Assembly: GCF_001625305.1 (NCBI RefSeq)
Contig: NW_017804231.1
Location: 1,460,994-1,524,993, forward strand
DNA length: 64,000 nucleotides
Origin: Branchiostoma belcheri
Taxonomy: Eukaryota > Chordata > Leptocardii > Amphioxiformes > Branchiostomatidae
Direction: 5' to 3'
Position 1 is the stretch's first letter. Each line of letters starts with the position of its first letter. This document shows positions 11,301 to 25,700 of the stretch, piece by piece. Made by a program: the position numbers and the translations under genes. The notes under the pieces were generated by a model. The model did no database searches. It saw only the letters and a program-made list of their open reading frames with translations, and was not told the origin of the DNA.

Positions 11301-14300
11301 CCGATTCATTCCAGTGTTGGTTCGGCCATGGTTGGCTACCGGTTTGCTGATGTTCGGGAGTAGGTCTGGTTGTCAGTCAAATTTAACTCAAATTCGATTC
11401 CATTCATATCGAAAGGTAGGCGTGGCCTAAATCTGCTCCCGAACACATGGCATACATGGCCACTTAATTCACGCTTTTGGAAAGTGCCACTTTCAATTGT
11501 GTAAATTTTGACTTTTTAGAGACTGGGTAGGGGGAACTTGGAAGTGTCCATTTTGTATGGGGGCATTTTGGGTGATGGTCCATTCCCGCAGGTGAGGTCA
11601 AAGTAAGAAAATTGAAAATCCGGGTGGTATTATATTTTGAGTAAATGTAAGTTTTGGAATGTCCATTTCTGCAAGATGTTGATATGGAATCAGTAAATGG
11701 GTAGGGAGATGGAGTGAAATATGGTGTATTTCCTCCCGAGTAAATGACCTGGCTTTCTCGTTTTCAGGTATTTTCTTTTCTGCACCTTTCCTATTTCAGC
11801 AACACTGAAAGATACTGCCATGGATGTCAATCGGCACAGACTGTACTCTTGAATTTTGTAGATTGTGATCTTAAGATGTAAATTTCTTGGTGACTACCAA
11901 CCCACATTGTCACACATGTCTTCAACCAGGCGACTCAGTGTCACAGAAGATCATCTTCCCCGGTCCAAGAGGCACTGATGACTATGCCAGGATGGAGGCC
12001 ACATTGTCTGAGGACTTAACAAGCTTTACCCTCTGTGTGCACATGCGCTCCAACATGGATTCCAGCAATGTAATCAGCTTGGTCAGCTACGCAGTGGCAG
12101 AAAACAACAACGAGCTCTTTTTTGGTAATCGTGAATTTAAAGTAAGTATAGAATCGCTTTCGATATTAGGCTTCTGTTGTCTAAAGCATCCTATTTTGTT
12201 GCTTGCTTAGTTGCAAGTGTGTCCTGATAGTTTAGACAGAGATATTATGACTTCCCTTTTGTATCCAAAGTCATCAAGCACAAGGATTTTATATCTCAAG
12301 TCGTGAAAAATGAAATTGTGACTAGAATGGAAGACAAATATCAAAAAAAGGAAAAAAAAATTAAAAGGCCTGCATGAAAAAAAAATGAGAAGAAAAGCTA
12401 GTGGAATTTGTTCACTTTCATACGAAATTCCAGGTCATGTGGATAAAAGAATGAAAAAAAAGAATGCATTTAACGAAGTGGCAAGCGGAGATGGACATGG
12501 GAGAAAACAGATATGTTTTATCCATACCGTGGTATATAATGAAATATAATGAAATATAAATTTTGGTTTATAAATCAGCTCATGTCCTTTTTTGTCGTAT
12601 TCAGTTATGCATACTAGTACAAAACCGTGGCAACAAAATGGCCGACCCACCCGTATGGGATGGTAAGTGGCACGCAATATGCACCACCTGGAGCAGCAGT
12701 GATGGGGCCTGGCAGCTCTACGCTGACGGCGTGCTGACGGCTTCAGGCTCCGGGTTTAACGTGGGAGGAAGAGTGCGCAAAGGAGGAGCATGGATCCTCG
12801 GACAGGACCAAGACGTAGTCGGGGGAGGATTCGATGCTGACCAGGCCTTCACCGGAGAGCTGTCGGGAGTCAACCTCTGGGACCGCGTGCTGTCTCCTGC
12901 CGAAATAGCAGCGGACTGTAGTTACCATGGCAACGTGATTGACTGGGATACCACTAACATTAGAGTCTTCGGACAGGCCAGCAGGGCTGAGTATCAATGC
13001 AGTAAGTAGTACGTGTTCATTGATATATGATGTTCTTTACAGCTTTACAGGACCTGCACAGGTATTAAGACCCTTGAATGTGTCTTAGACAAGCCTTTCA
13101 GCACCAAGGAAAGGTGCTGCCATAAAAGTCAATCTGCACAGTACTTTATACTGTTTTTTCTAATGTATGCAATATTGATTTTGAACTAAAATACTAATGA
13201 AAATTGGTGCAACTGTAACTGCAGACTTATGAAGCCACTCCTGTTCAATAATCATTTAATAACTTTGTTAACATTGGTATCATTAATGTTTTTGGGTGGT
13301 GGGACTTTGGCGCACTAATATGTCAACTTTGTGTATTTATACGTTAATTGTATTTTATTGTGTGGCGCTGTTGATATACGCTATAAACCTGAGTGCAGCG
13401 CCACACCGTCCTTGTTATGTTTTGATGTTTTGATGAATAAAAAAAAAACTTGTGAAGCAGTGGCGTTTTAATATTTTTTCGGGGAGCGACGCGAGAATGC
13501 GGAGGTGGGGTAAATTGTTACCTTAAGGTTTGTACTAATCTTCCCCACCAACCTCTGCTAGAAACTGGCACTGTCTGCTTGGAGAGTAGAGAAGTTCAGA
13601 ATTTGTAAGCATTGGGCAACTATGTTGTATTTTTTCTCCCTGAATATTGATCTGAATATGTAAGGAACTGACAGGAAATACACAAGTTGTACCGGTTCGG
13701 TTTTCAGGTGACAGTTACTCAGATGCCCCCAAATAAATATCTATGATTTACATGCCAGTCATGCACAACGTAAACTGATGACGACATCACTTTACGTTCA
13801 TGCCAAACCGTGAACAACGTAAACTGATGACGACATCACTTTACGTTCATGCCAAACCGCGAACAACGTAAACTGATGACGACATCACTTTACGTTCATG
13901 CCAAACCGTGGACAACGTAAACTGATGACGACATCACTTTACGTTCATGCCAAACCCTGAACAACGTAAACTGATGACGACATCACTTTACGTTCATGCC
14001 AAACCGTGGACAACGTAAACTGATGACGACATCACTTTACGTTCATGTCAAACCCTGAACAACGTAAACTGATGACGACATCACTTTACGTTCATGCCAA
14101 ACCCTGAACAACGTAAACTGATGACGACATCACTTTACGTTCATGTCAAACCACGGACAATGTAAACTGATGACGACATCACTTTACGTTCATGTCAAAC
14201 CACGGACAATGTAAACTGATGACGACATCACTTTATGTTCATGCCAAACCGTGGACAACGTAAATTGATGACGACATCACTTTAGGTAGCAGAACAAAGT

Positions 14301-17300
14301 TTTTAAAGAACTCCTAGTCATTGTGACACGGAAATGATAGAGTATGATGTCATGCAGCCACATGTACATATCGGTGCGTTTTGCCATACGTAACGTTGAC
14401 CTGGCAAACGTGACATATTGACTCAAAATGCGTGATGTATGTAGACCTTAAAACGTGACGTATGCAATTTTGATACGGAAATGTATACACAGGACAGGTA
14501 CTTTCGACTTCTTCGTTAATTGTATATACTGTATTGCATTGCATCATATTGTATTGTTCGTACTTGTATGATTAGTTAGGGTCTGGTTTATCGAAGGCTG
14601 AGTTTACAAATTTAGATGTTACTTCTGGGTACGGAGGTACTGTTTTTGGAGGCTGAGACGTTGGGTTGTCTCTGTCCAAATTGCTTCAGTTGGGTGGGAG
14701 GTGATTTTGACGGTTGATTGATGACTCTGAAGATGACTCAGCACGCGCATGTGGAAGGATTCTAGAAGTGGTGTAACACTCGATTAAATTACATCACCTA
14801 ATCCCCGCCACACCCCAAGTACATTCAAAAATACTTCCCGGAGGTCTGTCAACTTAAAGGTGACTAAAACACAAAATGAATCTCTGCTCTCTTGTTCAAT
14901 TAATCAATGTTGGAACACAGTTGCGAAATCTGACGTGCTCTATGTCTATCACACTATCCCTATCTATGTCTATCACTGGTAAAGTAACGAACTGTGCATG
15001 AAGATGGTAACTGGCATCTTACTAACATGTTAGTAATATGGTCTGATACATTTACAAGTGATCCCAAAATACATGACCTTAAAAGGAACTACCTTGAAAC
15101 GACGTGGTACATAGTTGGCCTTGATTTCTTTACTGACGCTCCGAAACCAGGCTCAGTCATCCCTCCATAGTATGCAGTATTTTGTGCATTAGTCAAATCA
15201 TCATATATCACTGGTTTCATTTTACCACAAATCATATAACACGTATCGCAGCTCAAGATGTTAGTATTCTCAATGTGTTAGTATTTTGTATTAGTTAGCA
15301 TCATTAATATTGTTATCTGTAGCAAGAAGTGCATAGTATATTACATACGTGGTCATAAAATGTAAAATGAAAGCCCCGCTTTAAAGTAATAAAACATAGC
15401 ACATCCATGTTTACTGATTTATTCATATGAAACCATTCTATTTGTTTGTTGCCAATAGATGCAGTAGCAACGACAACATCTCCGAGTACTGTTGGTGAGT
15501 TTTCTTTCTTTGTCTTCTTTAATCTATTTGAGTACAGTTTACATTGTTTTACTAGATAGAAATGTTTGTGTAAAAATCAGAATAATCATTGATATGTAAA
15601 AAAAATGTACTTTTCAAGAACCCAGATTATTCACTTGCCCACGTTTCAGTAGCCCTTCTGCTGCCTTCCCCAGGATGATACTGACTGCATCTACCTCCCA
15701 CTGCAGCTAGGTGTCGCTTCTGTGTGAAGGATGCGGTCCCAAATATGACTAAGCATATGTATCCCCCTCATCATCGTTAGTCATATTTGGAACCGCATCC
15801 TCCCCACTACACCTTATAACCATTGAATTACAATTTTGATGAAAGTATTCACAGATGTTGCCACGATTGTGTTACACATACTAGGCGGAGAGTTAGAACA
15901 CGCGATCTACTCTCCGAAGCATAAGAGTCGCAGGAGCATTTCCGGAGCAGAACCGTGTGGTCTACCGACGTTCCACCACGTCCCCCAAAGCGATTGTTCA
16001 GGGTCAGACATAGCCAGGCATCCCGGTGTTTCACTCCAGTTCTGCGCAGACGCTTGCTGTGCCGTGTTGACATGTCTGTCGTTTCAGTACAACGTCTATT
16101 CAGAGTGTTTTTTGAAAAACAAACTTTGCCTGGATGTGGAGAAAGGGTATGCGGCAGCCGGGAACATGTATGACCGCCCTGCCGTATCAGGTTGGTGATG
16201 ATCAAGCCACACGAGGCACGATCTAACCTAACCAAAGCTTCCATCATCATCATCATCATAATCGCGATTCGATCTCGCAGACCTACATTCCAAGCAGAGG
16301 TTGGTGGAGAAGATTGTGACTTTTCTATGTCCCCGAAGCATATGATGGAAACAATACAATCCTCTTCATCAACCTCTGTTTGGAGCGTAGGCAGACCCTC
16401 AGTGCCTGCCATAATAACAATGGGATTCTCAGCTGCTCCACAGCTGTTTCGCTCGGAAACAAGAACTTTTTCGTCTGTAGGTCACCTGTTGTCTGCTACA
16501 GGCTTTATCTTGTCATTCTGACCGCATGCCTGAAACCAACATCACCGCGGTATTAATATCAATGATAACGGCGCTTAGCATCCATAATCAAACATTACTA
16601 AGACCCTTTTTATCATCTTCATTTCAGGATCGCATGCACATCTCCTCGTTTTGCCAGCTGTAACAGAGGGGTACATAACAGTTGAAAGTACACGTTTACA
16701 GTTGCTCGTTTGCGGATATGACTGCATACCCTTTCCAGGTTGAAAAATCGTGGACTCGCAGGCCTTTAGCTAACAACCTCCATACTTGTATTCTTAACTA
16801 CTTAGTAATACGCAGGTGAACTGATGCTATCATCAAAATATTTTTATACCTTTCTTATACATATCTTTCGTGTCCACTTGTATTTCCCGCCTAATTTCCG
16901 GCTGAAAATTCTGTTTCTACAGCAACAACAACGACGCCATCAACAACAGCGGCGACGACTGTACCTGGCACAGGTGAGAATTAGAACACCCGTCTTTATT
17001 TCTCTTCTTATTCTCTAAATACGCTTCACAATATTACAGAATTTTACATCAATCTGACTTGCTCTCATTAGAAACGAAATTGAACAACTGACAGTCAATT
17101 GCAAATAGTCCATACAATGATGCATCAACTTATTTTCTGCTCCAGAGTGTCCCGCAGGCTGGTCACTGTTCAGTGGAAAATGTTACAAAGTTTTCACCGA
17201 CACGGTGACATACAGCCAAGCCAGACAAGTCTGCATAGACAACAGTGGAAGCCTGGCAATGGTCAAGGACTCTGAGATTAGCAGCTTCGTGAAAACTCTG

Positions 17301-20300
17301 TCATCGGACCACAAATGGTTCGGGTTAAGCGACGAGGTCACCGAGGGGCAGTTTCTGTGGGAGGACGGGACCAGCCTGACATCGACAGGGTTCACGGACT
17401 GGTATCCAGGCGAGCCGAACGGTGGAAGTCTTGAAAATTGCGTCCAGTATTGGAGACGGACTTGGAATGACAGGAGCTGCACAGACCAGCTTGGGTTCAC
17501 ATGTGAAGTACGAGGTGAGCAGTATGCTGAGGCATGAAACAAGAAGTTTTGTTAAAACGCCATTAAAGTAAATTTGACACATTTGATAATTAATAATTAA
17601 CATCAATAAATAATCTTATTTGACAATATCACATTATGAAATGTTGTTTTGCCTGTGTTTTTAAAAGATCTAGTTTTAAAAGTTTACGTTTAAGAAAATG
17701 GGAACCGCAAGCAATAAAAGATGCCTTCGATTTTTTCAAGACATTTTAAGAATGCATCATCATCATCATCATCATCATTCATCCTCCGTAGAGGTGGAGC
17801 ATACAAAGTTAGCTCGCCACAACTGTCTGTTGAATGCATATGTTTGCGATAATCTTCCAATAAGCTGTTGTTACAGTACCAAATACACATTATACGAGGT
17901 TTATGACTCTCTCTTTATACCTTTACAGCAACAACACCAACTCCGACTCCAACGCCTACCCCAATAACAGGTTGGTCTTATGGTTATTGGAATTTGTATG
18001 GTAATGTCTATGGCTATATATGCATTCTTATTATATCCCAGAAACCGTGTGGTAATCACAGACGTTGGAAGACCTTGCGCTTAGCTGCTATAAGATTGAG
18101 GAACTAGTTTAGAATCAGTCAAAAGCATAACTGCTACAGTTCTATTTCATTTTTGGTGGTAGGGGATATGGCACAGTGATAGGAGTTCCATTTTGAATCG
18201 AATTTCATTGAGAATTTAAACAATCTAACAACATTAAACATTCTATTCTAGTGCATGAAAGTTCTGTAAACATCGCCAGAGGGCGCCCTGCCTGGCAATC
18301 CAGTACACGCTACCAAGAAGGCACACCTGACAAGGCAGTAAATGGAGACAGATCAGGATATTACGATCGTGACCATTCCTGTAGCCACACCGCCGCAGAC
18401 AACAATGCCTGGTGGTACGTCGACCTGGGAAGCTCACACAGCATTGAGAGAGTCGTCATCTTCAATCGAGAAGGCTGCTGCTCATGGAGACTCAACCCTT
18501 TCCGAGTCCACGTCGGCAACTCCACGGCGGTCACGTTGAACCCCTCGTGTGGAGGAGACCACAGTGCCCCTAACCTGACGGTCGCATGCGGCGGCCTGAC
18601 CGGGCGGTATGTCGGGGTGCTGCTTCCCGGCAGCAGTCGGGTGTTGACGCTGTGCGAGGTAGAGGTGTACGGAAGTAAAGGTACGTTTCTAAAGCTCCTG
18701 TCATATCAGGAATTTGGCCCCCGAATACTAGCCTAACGCCCCCACCATGGCTGTTCGGCGAATTTGGTTGCTACTAGCATTCGGCTGCGCCAGCGATATG
18801 TTTCAAAATTTTTAAAACATTCGGGATTTGGTTGGCTGGTACCAGTGTTCGACTGTAAGTCAACAGAACACCAGCCAGCCATGAGGGAGTATATCAGCAG
18901 TGTTCGGGGGTCGAGGAAAGGTCGTGAATGTACATGTGAGAGAGGTATGAAGCTGTTTGTGAGGATTGGTGGAAGTTCATGCCGCATTAAGCATTTCCAA
19001 GCTGACGTAATCCTAGCAGTCACAGCATAATCAATGTGAATCTTTTATGATTCACCATGCTTAAACTTTATCTTCATTTTTTACTGTTGTTTTTCTCAGG
19101 TTGTAAAACTCTTGTGTTTTGTTTTACTGTTTTTCTATTTTTCTACTCTGAAAGTTCTGAAATGGCGCGACGATTCCCGTTGTGGAGACGGTTACACTGT
19201 TGAAGACGGGAGTACCGCTGAGTGCAACCCTGACAGTGATAGGCCATGCTGCTCTCCGTACAACTACTGTGGATACACTACAGATCACTGTGACTGTGAA
19301 GGTTGTGTCGACTACCGTAAGCCAGGTCTGTATTTAATTACCTTCGCCAAGAAGGTTATGTTTTCAGTAGCGTTTGCCGTCTGTCCGTTTCTCTGTCTGT
19401 TTGTCCGTTTGTCTGTTTGTCTGTGAATCATAACTCAAGAAGCTTAATATGCATTGTCATGAAACTTGGTAGGTGAGTAGGTCTTGATGAGACCTAGAAA
19501 TGATTAGATTTGGATAATTTGGAAAATGATTAGCTCCAGCTTCTTGGTGTCTTTAAAATACAACCACAAATCAGACTCTAATTTCGTATAAACCTGAAGA
19601 TTCACCCTAAAATAATAATAGCCCCGTGCTACTATAGTTGTTAGGCAGTTTGGCTTTATCTTAAGCCTTAGGAATAAATAGATAAATAAATAATCGTGGT
19701 CGTTAAGAGTAAAACTTATTTGTAACCCCCAGTTAAGTGCGATAGTTGGACTAAATGGCTCAACGTTGACAATCCTGGGACCACCGGAGACTGGGAGTCG
19801 CTGCATAACATCCGCAGGAACCTACCGGGACAGGTTTGCGACACGCCCACGAAGATCGATGCCCGCGTGGTTGGTACGGGGCAGGACGCATGGTCCACGG
19901 GAGAGAACTTCGCGTACTATGACGCCACAGCTGGCTTCGTCTGTAGGAAGGTGGACCAGCCGGACCACACGTGTTTGGACTACGAAGTACGATTCTGCTG
20001 CCGGGACCGTATGTCATACGAATATTTTTACCTTCGGTTATGTTTACGTTGAGGAGGTTTATCAGCCACGTATAGATCAACAATTAGTAGAATATTCTTC
20101 AATCAGTGACTGTTTTGAAAGGCAGAAAAACACCTACGTCCAAATTTTCGATGTCTACTGTACGTCTTGATCACAGAGTGACGTAGTCTCGCGAGAACAC
20201 AAGACTAGGCCTCCCCGCTTTCCTACGAAGCAGATGTAAGTAGGACTTGGGCAGCTCCCAACCTTCGTTACGATTCATCGCTGCACGTTCAAGTGGATGT

Positions 20301-22660
20301 GGACTGCCTCCTTGATCTTTCTGCCGGGACTTTCATAATTAATGGAAAATTGCTATAATTTCATAATAGTAACTGCTGGGAATTTCATACATTCCACATT
20401 TGGAAGTTAAGTAAAAGTGAACATCAATTAACATAATCTATTCAAATCATGACCTCATTTGCATAATTTATAAGGAAGTGCTAGAATAGCCTTTTTGTTA
20501 AGATAAGGCTGTCATTGGGTGAAGAATATGATCAACTAATCCATGCAAATGAGGATCTCATTTGCGAAATCAATGAGTAAAATGTATAGATCGTGCACCG
20601 GAAGGGTTAACATCATTTGGCGAAGGTAAGAGGTCATGGGACTCTTGTTTTTACGTCTATAATAGTTATCAACCAGTTGTTTGATTTTCACATTCTTGGT
20701 ATGTTACCTCAGTATGCATTGTTGATCAGAATCAAGAGATATTCCTTTAGCGCAAATCTGTCTCGTTTCATTGCCCAGGAAACATGGAAGACTGGACGAA
20801 GCACGGATCTAGTTCCTACAAGTTCCTACAATCTACATTCGTAAATTACACCGAGGCCAGAGCCCTATGCGACGCCGAAGGCGCGAAACTGGCGATGCCA
20901 AAAGACCAAGCAACTCACGACTTTATAGTGGAGCTTAGAAACCACTTTCACACCAACATTAATCTTTGGATCGGACTGAACGATATAGATGTTGAAGGCG
21001 ACTTTGTGTGGGAAGACGGTACTCCACTAGGAAACTTGACGCGTTGGTTTCCCAATCAACCAAATAACGTCAACAGGCTACAGCACTGCGCCGTCCTCAC
21101 ACCCGAGACTAACCCGTACCCCAACCAGTGGCGGGACGATAAATGCAGTAATACATGGGGAGTCATCTGTGAAAAAGGTATGTCCTCACCAGAACCTGGT
21201 TTTTTAGCGTTATGTTTTATAAATGTTCATGTCATATGCACCACCCGGGACTTCCATGTCCACCATAATCACGTATGGCTATCCGATGGACGCAAATCAA
21301 AATATTGCCAGGTAAGTTGTGAATGTTGGTGATAGAAATTGCATGAAAAAGAATCTGCTTGTATGATCACGAACAAAATCAATGATTCGCGTCTAGTGAC
21401 ATGGCATAGAACTGACATATCACGCATCACACATCATCAGAGCAAACCTTAAAGACACACGAAAAAAGGTTACACTTCATTCTAGCGTGTGTCTTTACGA
21501 TGCTTTAAGATGGGCTTAAAGATAGCATTTCGTGCAGTGCAAAGGACACACAGTGGCTGATCTTAATTGCATTAATGATGTTTTATTGAGCGACTTGGGT
21601 ATCATTTCCAACGTACCTCCTAGCATGCGCTAATCACTTCTGCTAACTTCCAACACCTCCATACTTTGTCCAAAGGCTGCCCGGAAAACTATATTCAGTT
21701 CAAAGATTCGTGTTTCCAAGTGTTCGAAGAGCCCAGGACGTTCTCCGAAGCACGTGCAGCATGCGCGGCCCAGGGCGGGCTGCTAGCCATGCCTAAGGAC
21801 AATGCAACAAACACTTTCCTGATGAGTCTGATGCAACCCAATCTCACATGGTTCGGCCTGGAGTATCAAGAAACCGAGGGGCAATGGCGATGGGAGGACG
21901 GTAGCGTCTATGACTTAGAAAAAGATTTTGGCAACTGGGGGCCAGAAGAGCCAAACAACATGGGTGGAAATGAACACTGTGTTCACTTCACAAAACTTTA
22001 TTCATGGAATGATCGACGATGTCATCAGACCGTTAACTATATCTGCCAAATACAGCTAAGTAAGCTCTCGTTGCTGGCTATGATAACATCTACCAGTCGC
22101 AATGTGTGATTGTGTAGCCTTACTTGAGTGGTGTTGCAATTGTGTAGTGGTCTTGTTGGAGAGGCACACAGTGGCGATGGTTGTGTGGTGGTCTTGTTGG
22201 CGAGGCACGCAGTTGGAAGGGTAACTTTTTAAACGAGCTATCCCGGGGTAACTAATAGTTTCTAGCTCTGCCGGTGTTCCTCATTCCTACCCCACAGTAA
22301 AGCTAATTAGTTTCATATCTCACTCAGTGTTCCAATGTGTGCTTGTAGTTTGTAGGTGTTATATAACTTTCGCTACCATAGCTGTTCTATAGTGGGTGTA
22401 AATCTGTTTTGGAATTTAGAGTCATGAATCCTGTCACGATTGGGAATCCTGAACTTAAGTTGATAGAATCTCCATACTCTTTCCTTGCAGCTCCACCGGT
22501 CCCGGCACCTACTACAGGTTAGTCCTATATATCGTAGAAATGAATATCATGAGGTTATAGGGGCTGGATCACCAGAATCGTCATTTTAGAACGAGCTTTG
22601 TGTTGTCAACTGCTTCCGTCCATTTGACAGGAACAGCGATAGGTCCCCCCCCCATATATC

Positions 22661-22709
<49 letters not shown>

Positions 22710-25700
22710 GCATCATGCCATCATATCATTCAATTAGTAAATTTTTCAAACCTGAAGAAGTGTGACATGTGACATTGGACAAAATGTCTGTGCTTAGGGC
22801 ACAAGTCCCAGTCCAGGGCCTGGCCGGGCAGTTTCCCGGAACAAAAGGTATGATAAACGACAACAGACAAAAAGAAAAAAAAACCTAATCAAGAGTGCTA
22901 TGTTGATATGCTTTGTTTGAATTAATTTCGATCACTGAAACAGCCCGGCCGGGCCCCGGTTTGGAAATGTACCCTGAGCATCAGTTATCCAACATCTTCA
23001 ATTACAATATTTACAATGTGAAATGCCTACAAGGACATTTTAAGCAACCTCCAGTTTCTGTAGAACACATGAATATTTCCCAAAGCAGAACTTCCAGAGG
23101 ACACTGTGTACAACGTGACGACAAACTCGTCGACATTCCGATGGGAGTTGGAGTCGGTTCCTGCCATCTCCTTTGCTGTCGAAGCAAATGTCAGATCAGA
23201 CGTGCGACTAGCCCTGTCTCCGGTCAACAACTCCACAGGCACGATGTACGAAATAATCATCGGCGGGTGGAACAACCTGCTCACTACCCTTCGGCGGACT
23301 GATTCAGAAGACCATATTGCGGTGAAACTCACCCCCGGTATACTGCCTGAGGGACAGTTCAGAAGGTTCTGGGTGCGGTTTATCAAAGGGACTGTGAGAG
23401 TGGGTAAGGACAATCAGACCTCCCCGTTGGTGGAATGGACGGACCCGTCTCCCATAGATGTACGGTTTGTAGGATTTGCCACGTCGGAAGGGATCCTCGG
23501 ACAATTCCGCTTCTACTCAACGTTATCAGGCAAGCTAGAATTATTTTTTGAGCGCTTGGCTTTCATTCCTCAAGTTCAAATCATTAATTTTCACAGCGTT
23601 GTACTAAAACAACTGCAACGGTGAATCCCTTTGTGTGAACTTCACCTTTTTGGTGTGGCGTCATCCAAGGGTTTTTCTTTGGCGTTTTTGGTTGAGAATG
23701 TGTGGTGTCTCTAATCTTTGGTTGATGTCTCTTATAAGTCCTTTGTCTATCTATCATGTCTCTATGATTGCAGTGACATTAAAACATCAAAGACATACCG
23801 TGTTACGGTAGAATCTAAGGGCTTTCTCTGTGCTGATATCGATGGTGATTATTGACATAGCGGTGGAGGTTGAAGTGTGTGGTCTTCTGATGTAGAAGGT
23901 CTCAAAGATTCTTCATGGCAATGACCTATTCCTGAGACTTCTCTTTAGGTATATACTCAAGGTTGGCTTGCGTCCAACTGCTCGGTGAGTATTATGGTGA
24001 AGGCCGTGTATCTGTTCTATGGTGGTCAGCAGTCTCTCTGTCAGAAAATTTCCGTTTTAAAATTCTGCCATCTTTCTAACACCAATCGTTGACATTACCA
24101 TATTGATTTTTATTGCTTGAATCGCCCATTGTTGTACATCACCCAGACACAATCTTCTCCGTTCGGTTTACCGCCGTTGTTGAGATCCCGTGGAACGAGG
24201 GGTATAGACATCCTGCTTCAATGGCCTACCAAGAACTGGTGAATGATACGACTCAGGCAGTAAGTCACTGGGATGCCATTCTAGAATTGGAGGTCACCAA
24301 TACAATTCTTGTCGTGCTTTCATTAATTGCCTTTTTAGAGGTGCTACATTTGACCCCCCTCTTTGCAAATACATGTTGTCCTTTCTCGGTGAAATTTGCT
24401 TTGAGGAGAAAAGGAAGCCTATTTTTTTCGCATTTCTACGATGTTTCAGGTATCCAGAATCTTTGCGGTCGATGCAGCATTCCACAGTGTTATAGTACAT
24501 GACATCAGGTGTGTTGGTTGACATGGTACATAATTATAATAGCTGGCAGTGTACATCTACATGTACTTACTTCATTTTCCTTAAAGCGTGATCATCAGTA
24601 GCAAAGAACTTTTCAACAAAATTGTGCCAATGAGAATATGAATCAGATGAATCAGATAAATGTTATTATGCATGCGCGGTCAGTGCTTATAGGTCATATG
24701 CTTTGCTTACGTCCTCCACAGTCCGGGGTCCGTTGTGGTGATTTTCAGTGTTCAGTTCATCGGGGCTCGTCCAAACGAGACTGCTGTGCACGCAAACATG
24801 GCTTCGGCAGTTGCAGACTCCCTTCTAGTCGTGGCAGGCTATACCGTCAGCGAACTGTGGCCGGGAGGGGGTAAGATTAGCATACAACGTGACAACAAAG
24901 GTGTTGAGGTTTTTGAAACTAATGTGGCAGCGACGATATTAACAATTGGTGAGTGCTGCGCTGGCACCCAACGTCATCAACGTGCGGTGTGCACTGCTGA
25001 CGCCTGGTGACGCTCTTACCGCTCCTACTCAAGACCACGCGCGCTCGCAACAGATTGTGCTCTCGCGAGAGCAGATTCAAAATGGCGCCGGTATTTGGGA
25101 AGGGGCCTATTCTTGAACTCACTGCTTGCATACAGGTTTGAAGTCATCAACTCACATTACAACAGCTATTGCAACCTTCCGTGTCTTCTTACAACTTCTG
25201 GTTCAACTGTATGTTTTCCACCTCCTTGTAATACATAGAAGGTTTGTCCACTTTCATCCACCAGTGAACATCTTTTTATGCAGTGGCTATTGATTTACAA
25301 TGCAACCGTGTGGGTCAGCTGGACCATGGGGTGTGTGTTTGTGTGCTGGAGCTAGTCATCAATATAACTTCTGCGTTTAACTATTCATCAGTATAAAGTC
25401 TGCGTTTTCATCTTAACACACACGCTTTCATATGCATACTTACCTATGCGTGATATAACTTGGTGACATTGTTGTATAACGTTACTTTCTCCACCATACA
25501 TAATAATGCTTCATAATGCTGTTGGTTACCATTACAAGATAAAAATCTTGTTGTTTTGTGGTGACTTCTAACCGGCTTTTTAAAACGAACAGGTCAATAT
25601 AGAAATGGTAAGTACATTCCGTATACGTGGATACACGTACATGTATATCAATAAGTATAGAGATGCCTAAGTTCACTTGGTAAAATATGTCTGGCAATGT

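Noticed and set aside
13764..14286. CRISPR array
   Set aside because: Repeats are 49 bp head-to-tail without unique spacers, inside an animal intron.
15849..16412. 187-residue minus-strand frame
   Set aside because: Antisense shadow of the PAN exon plus the CAT microsatellite (poly-Met); no domain.
19100..19316. Alternative acceptor TTTTTCTCAG at 19099 for the hevein-like exon
   Set aside because: In phase 1 it shifts the frame and reaches a stop; the AG at 19154 gives the cysteine-rich module.
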